From Erythrophleum ivorense (taxonomy: Eukaryota; Streptophyta; Magnoliopsida; Fabales; Fabaceae), in NCBI GenBank assembly GCA_026724425.1, contig JAIUCV010000345.1, positions 124,001-188,000 of the forward strand: a DNA stretch of 64,000 nucleotides, in the 5' to 3' direction. The notes beneath the pieces are model-generated. The model had not been told where the DNA came from and ran no database searches. It saw only the letters and a program-made list of their open reading frames with translations. Positions 1-13,252 of this stretch are shown here, piece after piece. The position numbers were made by a program, and so were the translations under genes. Positions within the stretch are counted from its first letter, which is position 1. Every line of letters begins with the position of its first letter.

Positions 1-1081
1 CCATTCTTAAGACCTTAATTTCATCTTATTTAATATACTCAAAACATTAGGCTTATCTCATTTAACTCCATTCTATGCCTCAAGAGATGGACAATTCATT
101 CTTCTAACCATATCACCATAGATATCCATAAATTTAGCCTTATAATAGGTTTAAATATGGCTAATGGTAACCTATCATTATTCAACTTCTTGTACATACT
201 ATGCCAATACCACCCTCATATTACATAGGCCAACTACTGAAACAATAACCAAACTTTAGCCAATATTTGCTTTTAAATTTCAAGTTAAAGCCATGCTAAA
301 ATCATGCTTAAACCAACAACAAATTTAACTTTTCAAGTAAAAGCATGGTAAAACAATATCCTTCCATTGGGTTCACTTAAAAACTAATAACTTATAGGTT
401 AATCATAATATTTGGTAATCTCTCTAATCCTATTTGCTCAAATGTATAGTTAACTATTCCTATTTCAAACATACAAATAACACACTAGCAATAGGTACAC
501 TTAGCATTGATCTTTTAAAAGGCATTAAATAATGTACAACGTAATAGGCATGGTTATGCAAACATCTCCTAAAGCTAAGAACATTCATCATAGTATTAAA
601 TGCTTCTAGGTGTAGTACTATTATTGTTTGGTGTGAAATAGAAATTGTCAAACAATAAAAACCTTTCCTTAATTCTTGATCATATTCAATTATGAAATGC
701 ACAATTACAAATTTATCAAATAGAGTATCTAAATAACTTTTTTTTTTCATTTGTGTGAGTAGTCCTTGTTACATAACTAGATTAGACCATGGAAAAGTAA
801 TTGATTATGCCTCTAATAGCAATCCTTAGGCACATAAAACATTTGATGATAAAACCAATATTGCATACTAATATATTATACCCACAATAGGGCAACCTTA
901 TTTCCATGCTTGAATTCCAACATGACATTGTTTGATGGTCCCTTGGCATCTTAATTTTCAAAGATACCCATAATTAACATTATTTAGTTTGTCACTCTTA
1001 TTAATCTAAGCAATAATATTCTTAATAATCATAATCAAATCTTTATAGATGTAAGACAAAATAACTACATATACAATACAC

Positions 1082-1108
<27 letters not shown>
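1082..1108. repeat. (TA)n microsatellite
   Basis: An uninterrupted 27-bp TA tract inside the copia leader. The same place in the other copy (about 48808) carries only a short TATATATAT, so the tract expanded after the two copies separated. Confidence 0.9.
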
Positions 1109-1112
<4 letters not shown>

Positions 1113-2899
1113 GATAAAATTTAACTAGACTAATAATAATATTGTTAGGTTCATGACATAAAGCCTATGTTTGTTATGCTTCCATAACATATGTCTTAAA
1201 AATATTGTTATCTTTTTATTGAATTTATCTATAAATATTATTTAAACTATAATTTTTCAATGAGCCTTAAGTTACTAATCCAAGAACTCATACTCAACAA
1301 GATATATTTCATCTCTTCTTATTCAATTGTTTAAATTTAATTCTTATGTGACTCTAAGTCTACCAATTTAAAAACTTCCACTAAATAGAATATTTTTCAT
1401 TTTTTTATCCAATGTGTATATATATTATATTAATATCAAAATCACATCTTAAAGGGATTTTATCCTAAAAATATTGTATCTTTTCAAAAAAAAATTTCTC
1501 TTCAACTGTCAAAGGCCTATTTCTAGTTAAAAACGTCACTCTAGCATATACTAAAAAATATGTTTCATATATTTGATCAATTTCTTAAGGTCAATATTCT
1601 TTTAAAGTGCATTATGCCTATCAAAATATTGCATTTCTCTTATTTGAAAATGAGAAAGCAAAGCAACTCGCTAACATTTGTGACAACACAATATTCCTCA
1701 AGAAACTTTATCTTTGATGCACATCGATTAAAGGACAAATTCTTGTCTTTATTTATTTTTGCAAATTTCTCCCTTAAATCTTCTTTGATTGATGTTTAAG
1801 GATCATCACTCAGGAATGTATTGATCAAACCTAAGACTTACAAGAAATGATTTTCATCCTTAGGTTAGTAAAAAGATCTCCAATGTTTTGATATATGTTT
1901 GAACACTATTAAAAGTGATCTAAACAAAGTCATACCATATACCAACATATAAAGTGTGATTTTAGGGATTTTTAGAGGGAAAAAAAAAACAAAAAAGGAT
2001 GCTTCACATGCCTCCACATGCCTATGAAAGATTTTGGCTTCAAAAAAATTCCAAAAAGATAAAAAAAAATGAAGTCCACTTTTCTAAGTTGAAGAGCGAG
2101 TTCCACTGATCCATTTTTAAGTTGATTTAAGCTATGAAGTTTACACTATTGGTCATCTAATATCTTGCTCTTATTATTGGACTTATAAATTAGCCAATTA
2201 GGGTTGGAGATGAGCTTCACACACTTAAGGTGATAGTGAGCGTTACACTTAATCATCAACCTCTAGACTCCACCATTTTTTGAAATTTTTTTGAATTTGT
2301 GTAATCAAGCTACTAACATTGAGACTTATATCCCCTCGTTTCTTATTGGAATTGGATGAAATTTGTACCATTGGAATGCTTGTGGAATGAACTTTCCAAA
2401 GATATGAGATTCACACATAATGGTAGCCTGAGGAGAGAATGCCAACCCTAAAAAATGGGCTATTTGATTATGTCTTTTAAATTTTCAATTTTGAAATCCC
2501 TATTTTGAATGATCACATTTCACTCATTTTTCATCTAGTTTGGATGAAATGGGTGGCTTTGGAAAACATGTTTAACAAACTATCTAACCACATATAATTT
2601 GCGCCATTTTGTGGCTTATGGTGAAAACACCATGCCTCAAAAGTGTTTTATTCAAATGTTAATTTTGCTATATCTCTCTAATGGTTAATTTGTTTTTTAC
2701 CAGTCTTTTACCACATACTCCCTCATATACTAGAAAACTCACGACCTAATATAGTCTCTATTAAATTTCACCATTAAAAGGTCTTTTAGGTCCAATTATG
2801 AATATACATGCAATTTTTATTCTCTTTCTCTAATTTCATGAAATTAAAGCATGATGTTCATATATTTAACATGGGGAATAGAAAATTTGAGTCAACCAT

Positions 2900-2912
2900 G
2901 CTCTAATACTAA
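2900..2912 (-). other. primer binding site remnant (initiator Met tRNA type)
   Basis: Directly inside the LTR, the minus strand reads TTAGTATTAGAGC. This is close to the standard plant copia primer site TGGTATCAGAGC, complementary to the 3' end of initiator methionine tRNA. The differences fit transition decay. It fixes the LTR boundary and the minus orientation. Confidence 0.65.
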
Positions 2913-3353
2913 TGAAAGAAATTATAGTTATTTATCTTTGTAGAAGCACATATTTTTGAATATTTTATCCTAAGCAATTTGGATTGAAATTGTAAGACGA
3001 ACTTTGGCCACTTTTTCATGGCAAATTCACCATAGTCTGAAAGGATGAAAAAGATGAGGAGAAAATTGTTCTTTGTTCAGTATTCTATTTTCTTTTGTGC
3101 CTTCTAACTTTTTCTGAAGGAGGGAAACTTTCCTTTTAATGTACAATTAACATTTGTATGTTGCTTAACTCCCTTCTATCCATTTTCTTTTTAAAAAATT
3201 GTAACCAACAAAAATTGATTTTTTTTAATTTTTAATTGAAACAAAATAAGATAAAATAAAATAATGATAATAATAATTAATAATCAATTAATTAATCTAA
3301 ACTCTTAAGTTACTAGGTTATAGGTCAATGCAAATAGTCCATATATTCTAACA
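2913..3353 (-). repeat. copia LTR, 5' copy of the left-edge element
   Basis: On the plus strand the LTR begins TGAAAGAAAT and ends ATTCTAACA, so on the minus strand it has the usual TG...CA ends. It is 441 bp. It matches the LTRs at 33339-34582 (about 440 bp once an insertion is removed) and 50597-51094 in order and landmarks, including the ACCATAGTC motif at about 3031. Confidence 0.7.
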
Positions 3354-3439
3354 CTCTTGAATGGCTAATCTTTTCTAGGGCATTAATAAAGAAAAAAAGT
3401 TTCATTTAATCAATTAAGATAACCTTTATCTTCCAATGC

Positions 3440-3616
3440 AAAGAGGAGGTTTAAGGTCATGAGCATGTTCAACAATGCTCTTCTTATTAAGCAAGTATGG
3501 AAAGTTCTAGATTACACACAGAAATCCTTACTTATAAGAGCTTTTCAATACAAATATTGTCTCAAGGCCCTAACAGGATCTCTCCATTAGCACTAACTCT
3601 TATTGGATGTGGAAAG
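3440..3616 (+). pseudogene. LINE (L1-type) reverse transcriptase C-terminal scrap
   Basis: From 3459 the plus strand reads MSMFNNALLIKQVWKVLD and then LLIRAFQYKYCL. This has the pattern of the region after the reverse-transcriptase core of plant L1-like elements: a Gly-Gly-Leu run, then asparagine-alanine-leucine-leucine, lysine-x-x-tryptophan-arginine-leucine, and a lysine-tyrosine motif. The preceding GGLR is in another frame, and a further frame reads SYWMWKS just before 3617. At least two frameshifts are therefore present. The fragment is cut off at 3617 by an LTR-like sequence starting TGTAAC. The family call rests on motif order only. Confidence 0.5.
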
Positions 3617-6540
3617 TGTAACACTCTACAATTAATTAATAATGATTATTTGGGAATTATAAAATTATTAAGAGGGATTTAAGAAAATTTTGAGGAAATA
3701 GGAATTTTAAAAAGAATGGCAAGTTTGAATATCTTATCCTAATAATTACTAATTAGATCATTTTGTGGAAAATAAGATAATATTTATGGATTTAACAATG
3801 ATTTGGGTCCATGATTAATTTAAGTGTGCCAAAAACATTATTAAAAGCAAAATCTTATTCTTATGAAAGCTCAACTACACCTAAATATGACCCAATTCCA
3901 CTCCTATGGAAGCCCAACCCATTTTAAACCCAATTAACCCATATATCATGGCCCAACATGTTAAATATCAGCTCACTTAGAATAATGGGCCCATTAGATT
4001 AGCCCATCTTCATTAAAACCTTCAAAAGCCTTTCCCCCACCCATTTGGCTACTAAGACATTCATGTTTTGTAGAACAAAAAGAAGAAATTCGTATGTTAA
4101 AAGAAGGGTTAGGGTTTCTCAGCATTATGGCTAAGATTTGCACTCTTAGAGGGAGATTTAGCAAAGATAAGTTCTATAAAAATTAATCCTTTCATCTTTC
4201 TCTTTATTTTGGTCTGATTGGTTCTTTGTTTGGTAGAGATTCACTCAAACCTTAGATCTAAAATGTATGTTCATGGTGTGTTATTGCAAAATTTTTGAAG
4301 TTTAGAGTTGGTGGAATCGTAAGGTAAGTGTTTGCCTTCATTTTATAGTATAACCTTGCTCAAATTTCATGTTATAGGCTAACTTTGGTATATGGCTAAT
4401 GGTATGTGCAAAAATTCAAGTTTTTAGAATATCTCATAGTATATTTTTGGTAGTTAAAACTCAACCCGATCCATTTGATCTCTTAAATATATGGGTAAGT
4501 GCTTCCTTTTTTTTTGTGAAGTGTATGTGTTAAATTTCTATCATTTGGATTGATTTTTGGTCCACGTCTTTTACATAAGTGAAAATAGAGATGTTAGGAG
4601 TGACCCAGGTATTTGAACCTTAATTGGTATAATAGATTCTTTAGAAACTTGGGTAAATGATTTCTAATAGATTCTTGATGACATGAATTAATGGATAAGA
4701 GACTCTTTTGTTAATAATGGCTAAATGATGATAATTATACTTGTCATAGGCTTGGTGGGTCTTTGGATTATATTAGTTAGAGGAAGAGTAATTGAGCTTT
4801 ATTGAGGTAACTGGAGTTAATTTCCCAATTTCATGTATGTGCTTATTTTAATATGATATTTGCTATACATGTATGATTTTGAAAATGCTAAATGATTGGT
4901 TGGCTACTTGAATTATTGTTGTTGTGGACCGTGAAGGTGTGTCCTTGGCAAAGTTGTAGACCGTGAGCAAATGAAATAGTTGGACTACTAGTAACTACTA
5001 TACCATACTAGCAAGCATATACAACATATTAATGGCCAATAACACAGGGAAAGGCCTGTCTACGGTGCTAACTCCCTATTAAACACACTTTGGGCTCAAT
5101 GTATTCAATAGTCTGATCACAACTCGATACCAGATCAAAGCATAATACACAGGTGGCATATGTTTTTGGTATGTTTTTCTGTATAAATGTATTATATTGA
5201 TTAATCTGTACATACATATGGAATTTGCCTCTTGTTACTAAGATTGTAAATCTCACCCCGGTTGTGGGCTAATATTTTCAGAGATCGAACCTCTTAATGG
5301 CAAGGAAAAATTAATGAAAGCCTATTATATAGTTTGGTAGCACATAGGTTCAGAAGCCTTGTCAGATTCGGTTTGTGTAATGAGAATACTATTTTTTATG
5401 TATTTGCCACATTGCATCATAAATTACCAAGTATATGAACTGATTTTATAATATGAGATATCATGGAATTGGTATTTGTGATTGTATCTAGATGATTCTT
5501 AATGAGCACTTTGATATTCAATGACCTCTAAATAATTAGTATTGTAAAATTGACGTTTGAGCTATTGGTATAAAAGATTTGGAGGTTCGGGCTAGTTTAA
5601 ATGTGTTCTCTACACTTGTTTAAGGTGTTTAGAGAAATTTAAAAGCTATCCTTTAAGTTTTGAGTTGTCACTTGAAAGTTTTAGAAGTAACTATTTATTT
5701 TTGATGTCATATAAGGTATAAAGTGGACATCAACATTTGGCCAATTGTGTTTCTAAGTTTGGCTGTGGTTTAGGAGCCTTGAGAGATATGGTTAAGTTGT
5801 TTTAGTCATGTTGGTTGTGAGTCAACCTATCCCTTGGGTATACCTCAGCTCATTTTGCTATCATGAGAAGTCATTGGGTAATTTTGTGGATGTTGCATAG
5901 TCATATCTTGCATTTGAGGTTGTTTTGAGGTCTTGGGGGTAGGGACATGTTTATTTGATTCATTAAAATTTATTCAAAGTGGTATAAGTTCAATTGGTAG
6001 GAAAAATACATTTATGAAGTTGTCACTTGTGGCTTCATGTACCTTTGTTGTTATAATTAAAGTTAGAATGATTAGATTGACTTTTAATCCTTGAGTTAGG
6101 TAAGACAAATGGGATGGAGATTTTAAGAATGTAAAACTTTTTAGTAACCTTGGCTTTTAGCCATTAAAAGACTTTAGGAATGATCTTGAAGTGGTAGCAA
6201 GTTGTTAGTTCATTTCTTTAAATGTTTGGGTGTAGTAGGTTTTCAAGTCGCAACCAAGTTTTCCCAAGTCATGGCTAAAATGAGCAACTAGTATTCCAAT
6301 AGTGATTTTTGTTGTGGCGCAAGCACTTTGCTGCGACACAAAATATTCTAGCTTCAGCACAAATCATGTTTGTGTCAAAATTTGATCCAAACCAGAGTTT
6401 AGCTGTGGCGTAAGTTCTTCAAGTTGTGGCATAAGTGTAGAATTTAGCTTTTAAAGGCTCCAAAGGTCAAGTTGGTCGCGGTGCAACTATTTTAAGCAGC
6501 GGCTTAAGTATAAAACCCCTCCCCCCAATTTAGTTATAAA
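3617..6540 (+). mobile_element. LTR-like sequence, family with the copy ending at 38600; right end not found
   Basis: It begins TGTAACACTC right after the LINE scrap. The start and the next 1.4 kb resemble, in the same order, the reverse complement of 37300-38600, which begins TGTAACATCC. Shared blocks include the ATTATTTGGGAA region, an expressed-leader-like stretch with GGTAAGTG motifs, the line around GAGGTAACTGGAGTTAA (4804), and imperfect repeats containing GACCGTGA (4927, 4959). From about 6310 to 6510 there are short repeats of the type TGTGGCGCAAG. No coding domain is visible. I could not find the closing CA end or a matching GAAAG target duplication, so the end given is only where the resemblance to LTR-type sequence fades. 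Confidence 0.4.
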
Positions 6541-7505
6541 TCTCTAATTTTTATCATGATAGTGATGAGTAATAACTTTTAGTCCAACATATATAAGTTT
6601 TTAAGCTTTTTAAAAGTATTTTGGTTGAGACAAAATTGTTAATGAGAGTTTTGAATAATTAGAAACAATAATTCTGTTGTATAACTTGATAATGAATATT
6701 GATTATTTAAAGATTCAAATTTTTCTATATTTTCATCCACTGTTAACTCATTAACAGAATTATACATTAAGTGCACTCAATTAAGAACACCATTATACTT
6801 AATTAACTTTATTTGTAGTTAGGGTTGTTTCAAAAAGGAATTGTCAAATCTAGTTACCTGATCTCCTCCAAACTCAAATGGTAAATTGGCTCAGGGTCTT
6901 CCATCCTTGTCAACCCCCATTTATGGTGGCCTATGTAAACAAATTAAGAGGACCATCACCTTATGATGGTCTTGAATCTTAGAATGCATATATAATTGCT
7001 CATATTGGAATTATAAAGTCATTAACAAGATCTATGGTGCACAGGAATGAGATCAAATTTATTCTCATGAAGGATTGTCTTTTCCAGTTTTTTTTTTAAT
7101 TTTATATATTATTTTTTTATACTTTTGTTATCAAGTTTTTTCGTTAAGACAGAATAAATACATAATTGTTTAATAATAATAATATGATAAGTATATAATT
7201 TTTATAATTTAATTTCACATGATTAAATTTTTGATACATATTATAATTTTATTAAAGACTTTGATATAAATATACATATTATAATTTTATTAAAGAATTT
7301 GATATAAAAAATATAAGAAACTATATTTAAGTTTAATGCTTTACTCTTCTTTATTCTTTATCTTCTCAATTATGCAATCAATGATTTTGTTGAAGTTTTT
7401 GGTGAAGTAAACTTCATCCTTGTTAGAGACGAACTTGTATTCATAAATGGGGTTGGCCTATATTTGTGGTGAACTTGTGCGCTTTCTTGTTAGAAACTCT
7501 TTCAA

Positions 7506-7817
7506 TTGGAAGCAGAAATCGAAATGAACAAAGCTAAAAACTTAATTGAAGACGAGATGCACCTTGCATTGCGTAAAATCAGCTCGAAGGAGAAAACCGT
7601 CATTGGCAAGCCTATCAAAATTGCTCTACACCTCATTACACGCATGGACACCATTGGATTTGCCGCTAATAAATTTCAGGCCACCAAGTGCTTTGTGAGC
7701 ACCAGATTGAGTCCGATGAAGCTGAGCGCGTTGCTTTCTGAGAGCTTGAACTGCCAAAATGAGAACAAAAATATACTAAAAGAGGAACGGCAAGGGAAAA
7801 AAAAATTTCACTCTTAA
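7506..7817 (+). pseudogene. unrecognised coding-like island (helical, 103-codon open frame)
   Basis: The frame is open from the stop upstream of 7506 to a stop at 7815-7817, and the stretch 7500-7760 is clearly richer in G and C than its surroundings. The apparent first codon, at 7506, is TTG rather than ATG; the first in-frame ATG is at 7524 (the MNKAKN segment). The product has a charged, amphipathic, helix-like composition (segments such as KAKNLIEDEMHLALRKISSKE and KLSALLSESLNCQNENK), which is unusual for random AT-rich DNA. I do not recognise the family. Upstream, 7395-7470 is also open in the plus direction but is separated by stops. Most likely this is a remnant or exon of a broken gene. 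A true small exon with unseen partners cannot be excluded. Confidence 0.25.
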
Positions 7818-8799
7818 TATTTTTTACAACAACAAATTAAACATTGACACTTACCGTTTCTTTTGGGCGAGCATCTTTTCAGCAATTGCGAGTAAAAATG
7901 AATACAGAATACAATAAAAGTGAGATAATGATAAGAAATTTGAATTATTCTTGAGAAATCTTAAATTTGAACCTTGATTTATACTGTCCTTGTATTTTAA
8001 AAACAACAATAGCAACAAAACAAATGATATAAGTATGTGAATAGAAAGTTTTGAATACATTAGGGGAAAACATCATCCGAAATATGCACATGTACAAGTT
8101 AAATGTATATTTAGAAGAATAGCCCATCTATAAAAAGGCAGAAGAGTGAATATCTAGATAAAAATCCTAAATATCCAAATTCTAGATATGAATATCCAGT
8201 ACATACAAGCTTGGAATATGATGGTATCACTTTCACCATTGCACACGTAGAAGGATATATATATATATCTTAGATTTTTCTTGTGTAGACTGTAACTTAT
8301 TTTGCGCATGATATTTCCAAAGCTCTTTCTCATTAAGAAAAAGAAAATCCACCATCTTGTGTAGTATAGTAAACTCTTTTCATTCACTATGCTACCTATT
8401 CCAGGGATTAATGTCTCATATATATTAGAGAAATACTTTTTTTAATGAAAATATATTAGAGAAATACTGGAGTTTGTCATAAATATAGTGACAAATGTAT
8501 ATAAAACAATACAACTAAGGCAAAACATTATCAATTGTGAAACTTGTATGATTTTAATCAAAAGCGCACCTTCAAATGAAAAATTCGAAGAGAGAAGATC
8601 AAGAGAGAACTAAGATATATCTAATATAAAATCAGTATTGAAGGACCTAGTGGAGCCAATGTTGTCAAATATTGAATTCGAAGATACCATGCCATTTGTC
8701 TGGAAGCAGATTAGGGTAGAACCATCCACTTGCTGGAAAATGACATGCATACCTTAAGAAAAATCACTTTGCAAAAAGGTGACTGAGATAACAAAAATG

Positions 8800-9097
8800 A
8801 GCAAACAACCTTTGAGATCACCGTTCACAACATCGCCGCTCCGCGTTGCGCCGCCGAGTACCTCCAGATGAACGATAAGTGCTCCGACAACAACCTCGCC
8901 GGCGACAGTCTGTGTGCGATTTGTATAGCGTGAGAAGGATCATCTCAGGGTTCATGGAGAAGGAGAAGAGCTCAGACATGAAGAAACCAAATCTTGCTGG
9001 AGAAGAAGATGAATGTATTGGTAGAGAAAGCGGTGCAACGATGCTCCTGACAGACGAGTCAAGAAGGAACTATTCCCATAGCAAGAGGCAAAATTGA
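8800..9097 (+). other. GC-rich island, possible exon remnant, unassigned
   Basis: GC content jumps here against flanks of roughly 25-30 percent. The plus frame beginning near 8788 reads ITVHNIAAPRCAAEYLQ and onward to a stop near 8930. A second plus frame is open 8879-9097 and a minus frame is also open over 8790-8915. Several frames being open together is what GC-rich DNA gives by chance, so coding is not proven. No family was recognised. Confidence 0.2.
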
Positions 9098-9339
9098 GTG
9101 TAAGAAAAAACAGCATTACTGCGGCTTTCGTTTCTCTTTTGTATTTTAATGCTTCTCTGCCTTCATACGATTGCTCCTTTTTTCTTATTTTTAAATTAAT
9201 TCATTCTAAAAAATTCTGAGGGGAAGAGGAAAATCTGGGGAAAAAAAGTGAGTTGTACAAAGATAAATGAATGAGTCATCACACAGAAACTCCTCACATG
9301 TGGTTAAGGAAAATGGTAGACGAACATGGCAAGCATTAA

Positions 9340-9583
9340 GGTATGTTTGATCAGGAATATAAGTAAATAAGGATAGATGGAAAAATAATAATTTTTTATT
9401 TTTATTTTTTAAAAAATAATTTAATAAATAAAATAATAAATATAATAAATATGGCATAAAAAAATTATACTTACATACAGTAAACCAAATATAGCATAAA
9501 TATGCATATGCTACATCTCTATTATAGGATATCTAGTTATCCAAAATATCAAAAATTATAAAGCATCTGTGTGCAATCAAACT
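9340..9583. mobile_element. MITE-like element
   Basis: The left end GTATGTTTGATCA and the reverse complement of the right end, CTAGTTTGATTGCA, share TA(T)GTTTGAT with a one-base gap. The inside is very AT-rich and has no coding potential. The length of about 240 bp fits a miniature inverted-repeat element. A target duplication could not be fixed, so the borders are approximate. Confidence 0.35.
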
Positions 9584-9883
9584 AGTTCTCTTCTGTTAGG
9601 ACAAAAAAAATACAAACAAACAAACAAACTAGTTCTCAATTCTCAAAACCGTCCCACATGCATGGTTGATTTTTAGTATCTATATCATCAGCGTCATAAA
9701 ATTTTTCAAACCTATAGTGCATTAAGAATAATGACGCTTGTCACGAGTCATTTCAAGTGCACTATTGAAATAGTATAATCTAATGAATGTTTCTCTGCCG
9801 TCCACATGTTTTAAGATTTGGTTCCCCGGAGGTGCAAAAATGAGAGGATGAAATTTTGAAGTAGACTTCGGGTTGGGCATATG

Positions 9884-10925
9884 TAAAAATGAGTGGAGTT
9901 TTATTTAAAAAAAACAAAGTCTGAGCCAAAGTTTGGGTCCAGATTTTTTCACTCATTTAGACTTGGGCTAAAAAGTGGGAAAAGGCCCGGCTTAGTTCCC
10001 TTTCATTGATTGAAAAAAAAATTCTTAATATTAGTATTATGTAAGATAAAAAAAGATTCTTTATATAAAATTATTTTTAAACTAATGAAATTAATGAGGT
10101 TAATGAAAAATTTTTAAATAACAATTAATTCTATAACAGAACATATTTAGGATTATTTTTTTATCAAACAGTTTAATGAAACATTTTTCATAAATTAAAA
10201 ATGTAAAGATAGAAAGTTAATCAATGATTCTTAACATTTCTTTTAATATTAAGAATAAACAATAGAATAAGTATGTCAATATTTTAATTAATAATAAAGA
10301 ATATAATTTAGAACTAATTCAGCTGAAATGAGTTTAAAATAAGCATAACAAACTGTTTGTTTAAAAGATGTAAAGATAAAAGAAATGTAAAAAATAAAAA
10401 TGAGTGGAGTTTTATTTAAAAAATAAAAAAAAATTAAAAAAGGTAAGAGCCAAAGTTTGGGTCCAGATTTTTTCACTCATTTAGATTTAGGCTAAAAAGT
10501 GGGAAAAGGCTTGGCTTAGTTCCTTTTTGTTGGTTGAAAAAAAAATTCTTAATACTATTATTATGTAAGATAAAAAAAGATTATTTATATAAAATTATTT
10601 TTAAACTAACGAAATTAATGAGGTTAATGAAAAATGTTTAAATATCGACAATTAATCCTATAACAAAACATATTTAGGGTTATTTTTTTATCAAACAATT
10701 TAATGAAACAATTTTCATAAATTAAACAACGTAAAGATAGAAAGTTAATTAATAATTCTCAACATTTCTTTTAATATTAAGAATAAACAATAGAATAAGT
10801 ATGTCAATATTTTAATTAATAAAAAAGAATATAATTTAGAACTAATTCAGCTGAAACGAGTTTAAAATAAGTATAACAAACTATTTGCTTAAAAAATGTA
10901 AAAATAAATGAAATATAAAAAGTTA
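9884..10925. repeat. tandem direct duplication, two copies of about 510-530 bp
   Basis: Unit one (about 9884-10394) and unit two (about 10395-10925) match nearly base for base through landmarks such as GAGTGGAGTTTTATTTAAA (9891 and 10402), CACTCATTTAGA, ACATATTTAGG (10141 and 10668) and CTAATTCAGCTGAAA. Small indels let the offset grow from 511 to about 527. The extra bases make unit two slightly longer. It is non-coding and AT-rich. The tail shares AT-rich wording with the MITE-like element at 9340-9583. Confidence 0.85.
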
Positions 10926-11781
10926 ATAGGTGAAGATAAGTGAGATAAAAAATAATTTTTTACTTTTATTTTAAAAAAGGTGATTTAATAGTTAACATGA
11001 TAATTTGATATATGAAATAATAATTATAAAGACATAATAAATATTAAACAAATTATATAAATGTAATATATTCGCATATAAATCAAATGGAACCCAAATG
11101 TGGTTTATTTTACATTTAGAACTTTGTTAAATGGGTTCTTTTTTTGTTGGGCTTTTTTCTTCAAGGTCTTTTTTCTTTAAGGTTAGGCCTATTAGGTCGA
11201 GCAAATTTTCCTATTCATGATCAAGTTTGTTTCAAAGATGTCTACAATTAAATTGAATTGATTCTTCAACGTCTAATCTACAAGATGTGAAAACTTGAAT
11301 CCTAATAAAGTTTAAGTAGGTATTGTTAAAATGAGGAGATGAAATTGCGATCATTCATAAAACTTAAAGGAAAAAAAAAATTTGATATTTTTTAATTAAA
11401 GTTTATACTAGAGATAAAAAATATATTTTTTTTCATGGGACTTCAATCTTTTCTACCTGGGATTAAAAAGCTTCGCTTCATTTTGTGTAAGTTCCTTATT
11501 GGGCTTTATGCTAGTAGTTATTATATGCACAAGGACCAACCCAAAAGTATTCAGAGTTAGCACTTAGCACTTCATATTATATTGGACCAAAAACTTGGAA
11601 AAATACTTCATTTCATAAGCTGGGGAAGTGGATTTCTAATTTCAAATTTTACTTTATATAAAACTAATGAATTTTAAAATCTTAAATTTTAAGAATATAA
11701 TAAAACAAAAAACCAAAAGTCGACCCTGATCCGCACTTCTATAAGCCATACATACCCATTGAACTTTTATAATTAATTTCT

Positions 11782-11808
11782 TTATATATATATATATATA
11801 TATATATA
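11782..11808. repeat. (TA)n microsatellite
   Basis: A pure TA tract of about 27 bp in intergenic DNA. Confidence 0.9.
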
Positions 11809-13252
11809 AACTCAGTAATGCTAAATAAATTTCTGTTTATCTATCAAAACCCATGTTATGTGCTCTTTGATAAGACACGTCTCTTGGAGTTTCTTAAAAC
11901 TTTGAAGAAGCACAATTTCTGGGGAATTTCAAGCAAGTTTGAAAAGGGGGGAGTATCATAAAATTTTATTTTCAATTTCTATCCTCCATGCTTTTAAGCG
12001 TTTTGTATATTAAAGTTTTGTCAGTCATTAAGAAAAGAGATTGTTGGTGTTCAAAAAGGTTTGTCACAAGCTATAATATTTTGATGATAACAAAATTTTT
12101 CTTCAATGCAATTTAAAAATATTAATTACCTGTAATAATATTTGCTTGAAGGCTGATTTTGCAATTAATTTGATAGGTCAAATATTTTTCTTTCTTCAAG
12201 CAAATACAAGAATTAAAGGAGGAGGAAAATTGCATTAAACTCTTAGCACCAAACAGAGGCAAGCGAACCAGTTTTGGAAGGTTGAATCAATGATTTTTAG
12301 ACTTATATGGAAACAGTTTAAATCAAGATCTATACTTTCAAAAGAATAATATTCTAAACATGGTGTTGGGTAACCACCAATCTTTTAAAAATTAGATTCA
12401 TTATCGAATTGAAATAAAAAGTAATTTATGGTTCAATAATTTCAATATAGTTAAATTGAAGTCAAATTATTTTTAAAACATATGTAAATATATAATATTT
12501 TTATAATTAAATTAATAAATATATTGTACAATAATATTTAAAATAAATATAAATAATTAAAAATGCAAAAATTAATTAAAGTATTTTATATATGATAATA
12601 AATTTATATGAAATAAATTAGATATAATTTCATAAATTTTATAATTCTTTATTACAAAATGTCAAAACCTTAATTTTAAAAAAATCAAAAATTAATTCTT
12701 GATCCGTTTAATGTCAAATTAATTGATTTTATAATTTTTAACTTACCAATTTTTTGTTCAATTAGTTCTCAAGTCAATTAAATTGAAACTCCAGCTAATT
12801 CATTGATTCAATCTAGTATTATAAATTAAAGTTCTAATGGAAAGAAATTGGATTTTAATATAAATATATAAATAAAAAATATTTATAAATCTAATGTATA
12901 AAAATTTGTAAATAAAATATAATATCAAATTTACTTCTGCACTACTTCACCAATTCAAGTCCAATAGACAACTATCTCCCCATGGGCCCGGACTGCAATT
13001 CTTGACCTTCACGAGTTGGGGTTACACTGGTGTAAATCTGGAGTTGCCATCATAAATATTGAATGGGGGGTTTGATAAAGAGGTATGGTAATGCCTGATC
13101 AGTGTTTCTTAAAGAGAACGCACTACACCTATCCCAATGAGGTGGAGAGATTGCACTGTTCCCTACCCTCCATGCCTCTACCATGTCCTCTGTGATTGTA
13201 TCTCAAACTACAAGTTCTCATGGGCTAGCATGTCTTTGTTAAATAATTGTTA

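Larger units (their letters stand above)
1..3353 (-). mobile_element. 5' part of a decayed Ty1/copia retrotransposon, cut by the window edge
   Basis: The element is read on the minus strand, from the 5' LTR (2913-3353) through a primer-binding-site remnant (about 2900-2912) towards position 1. The stretch from about 880 to 2912 is collinear with 48600-50596, the leader of the full copia element in the nest. Shared landmarks are the motif ACATTGTTTGATGGT near 924 and 48640, and the TA-rich block at 1080-1110 against 48808. This shows two insertions of one family. Below about 850 the sequence should be internal, but no gag or pol domain can be read; the longest minus frame (460-750, 96 codons) is not recognisable. 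Many in-frame stops show that it is inactive. Confidence 0.7.
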
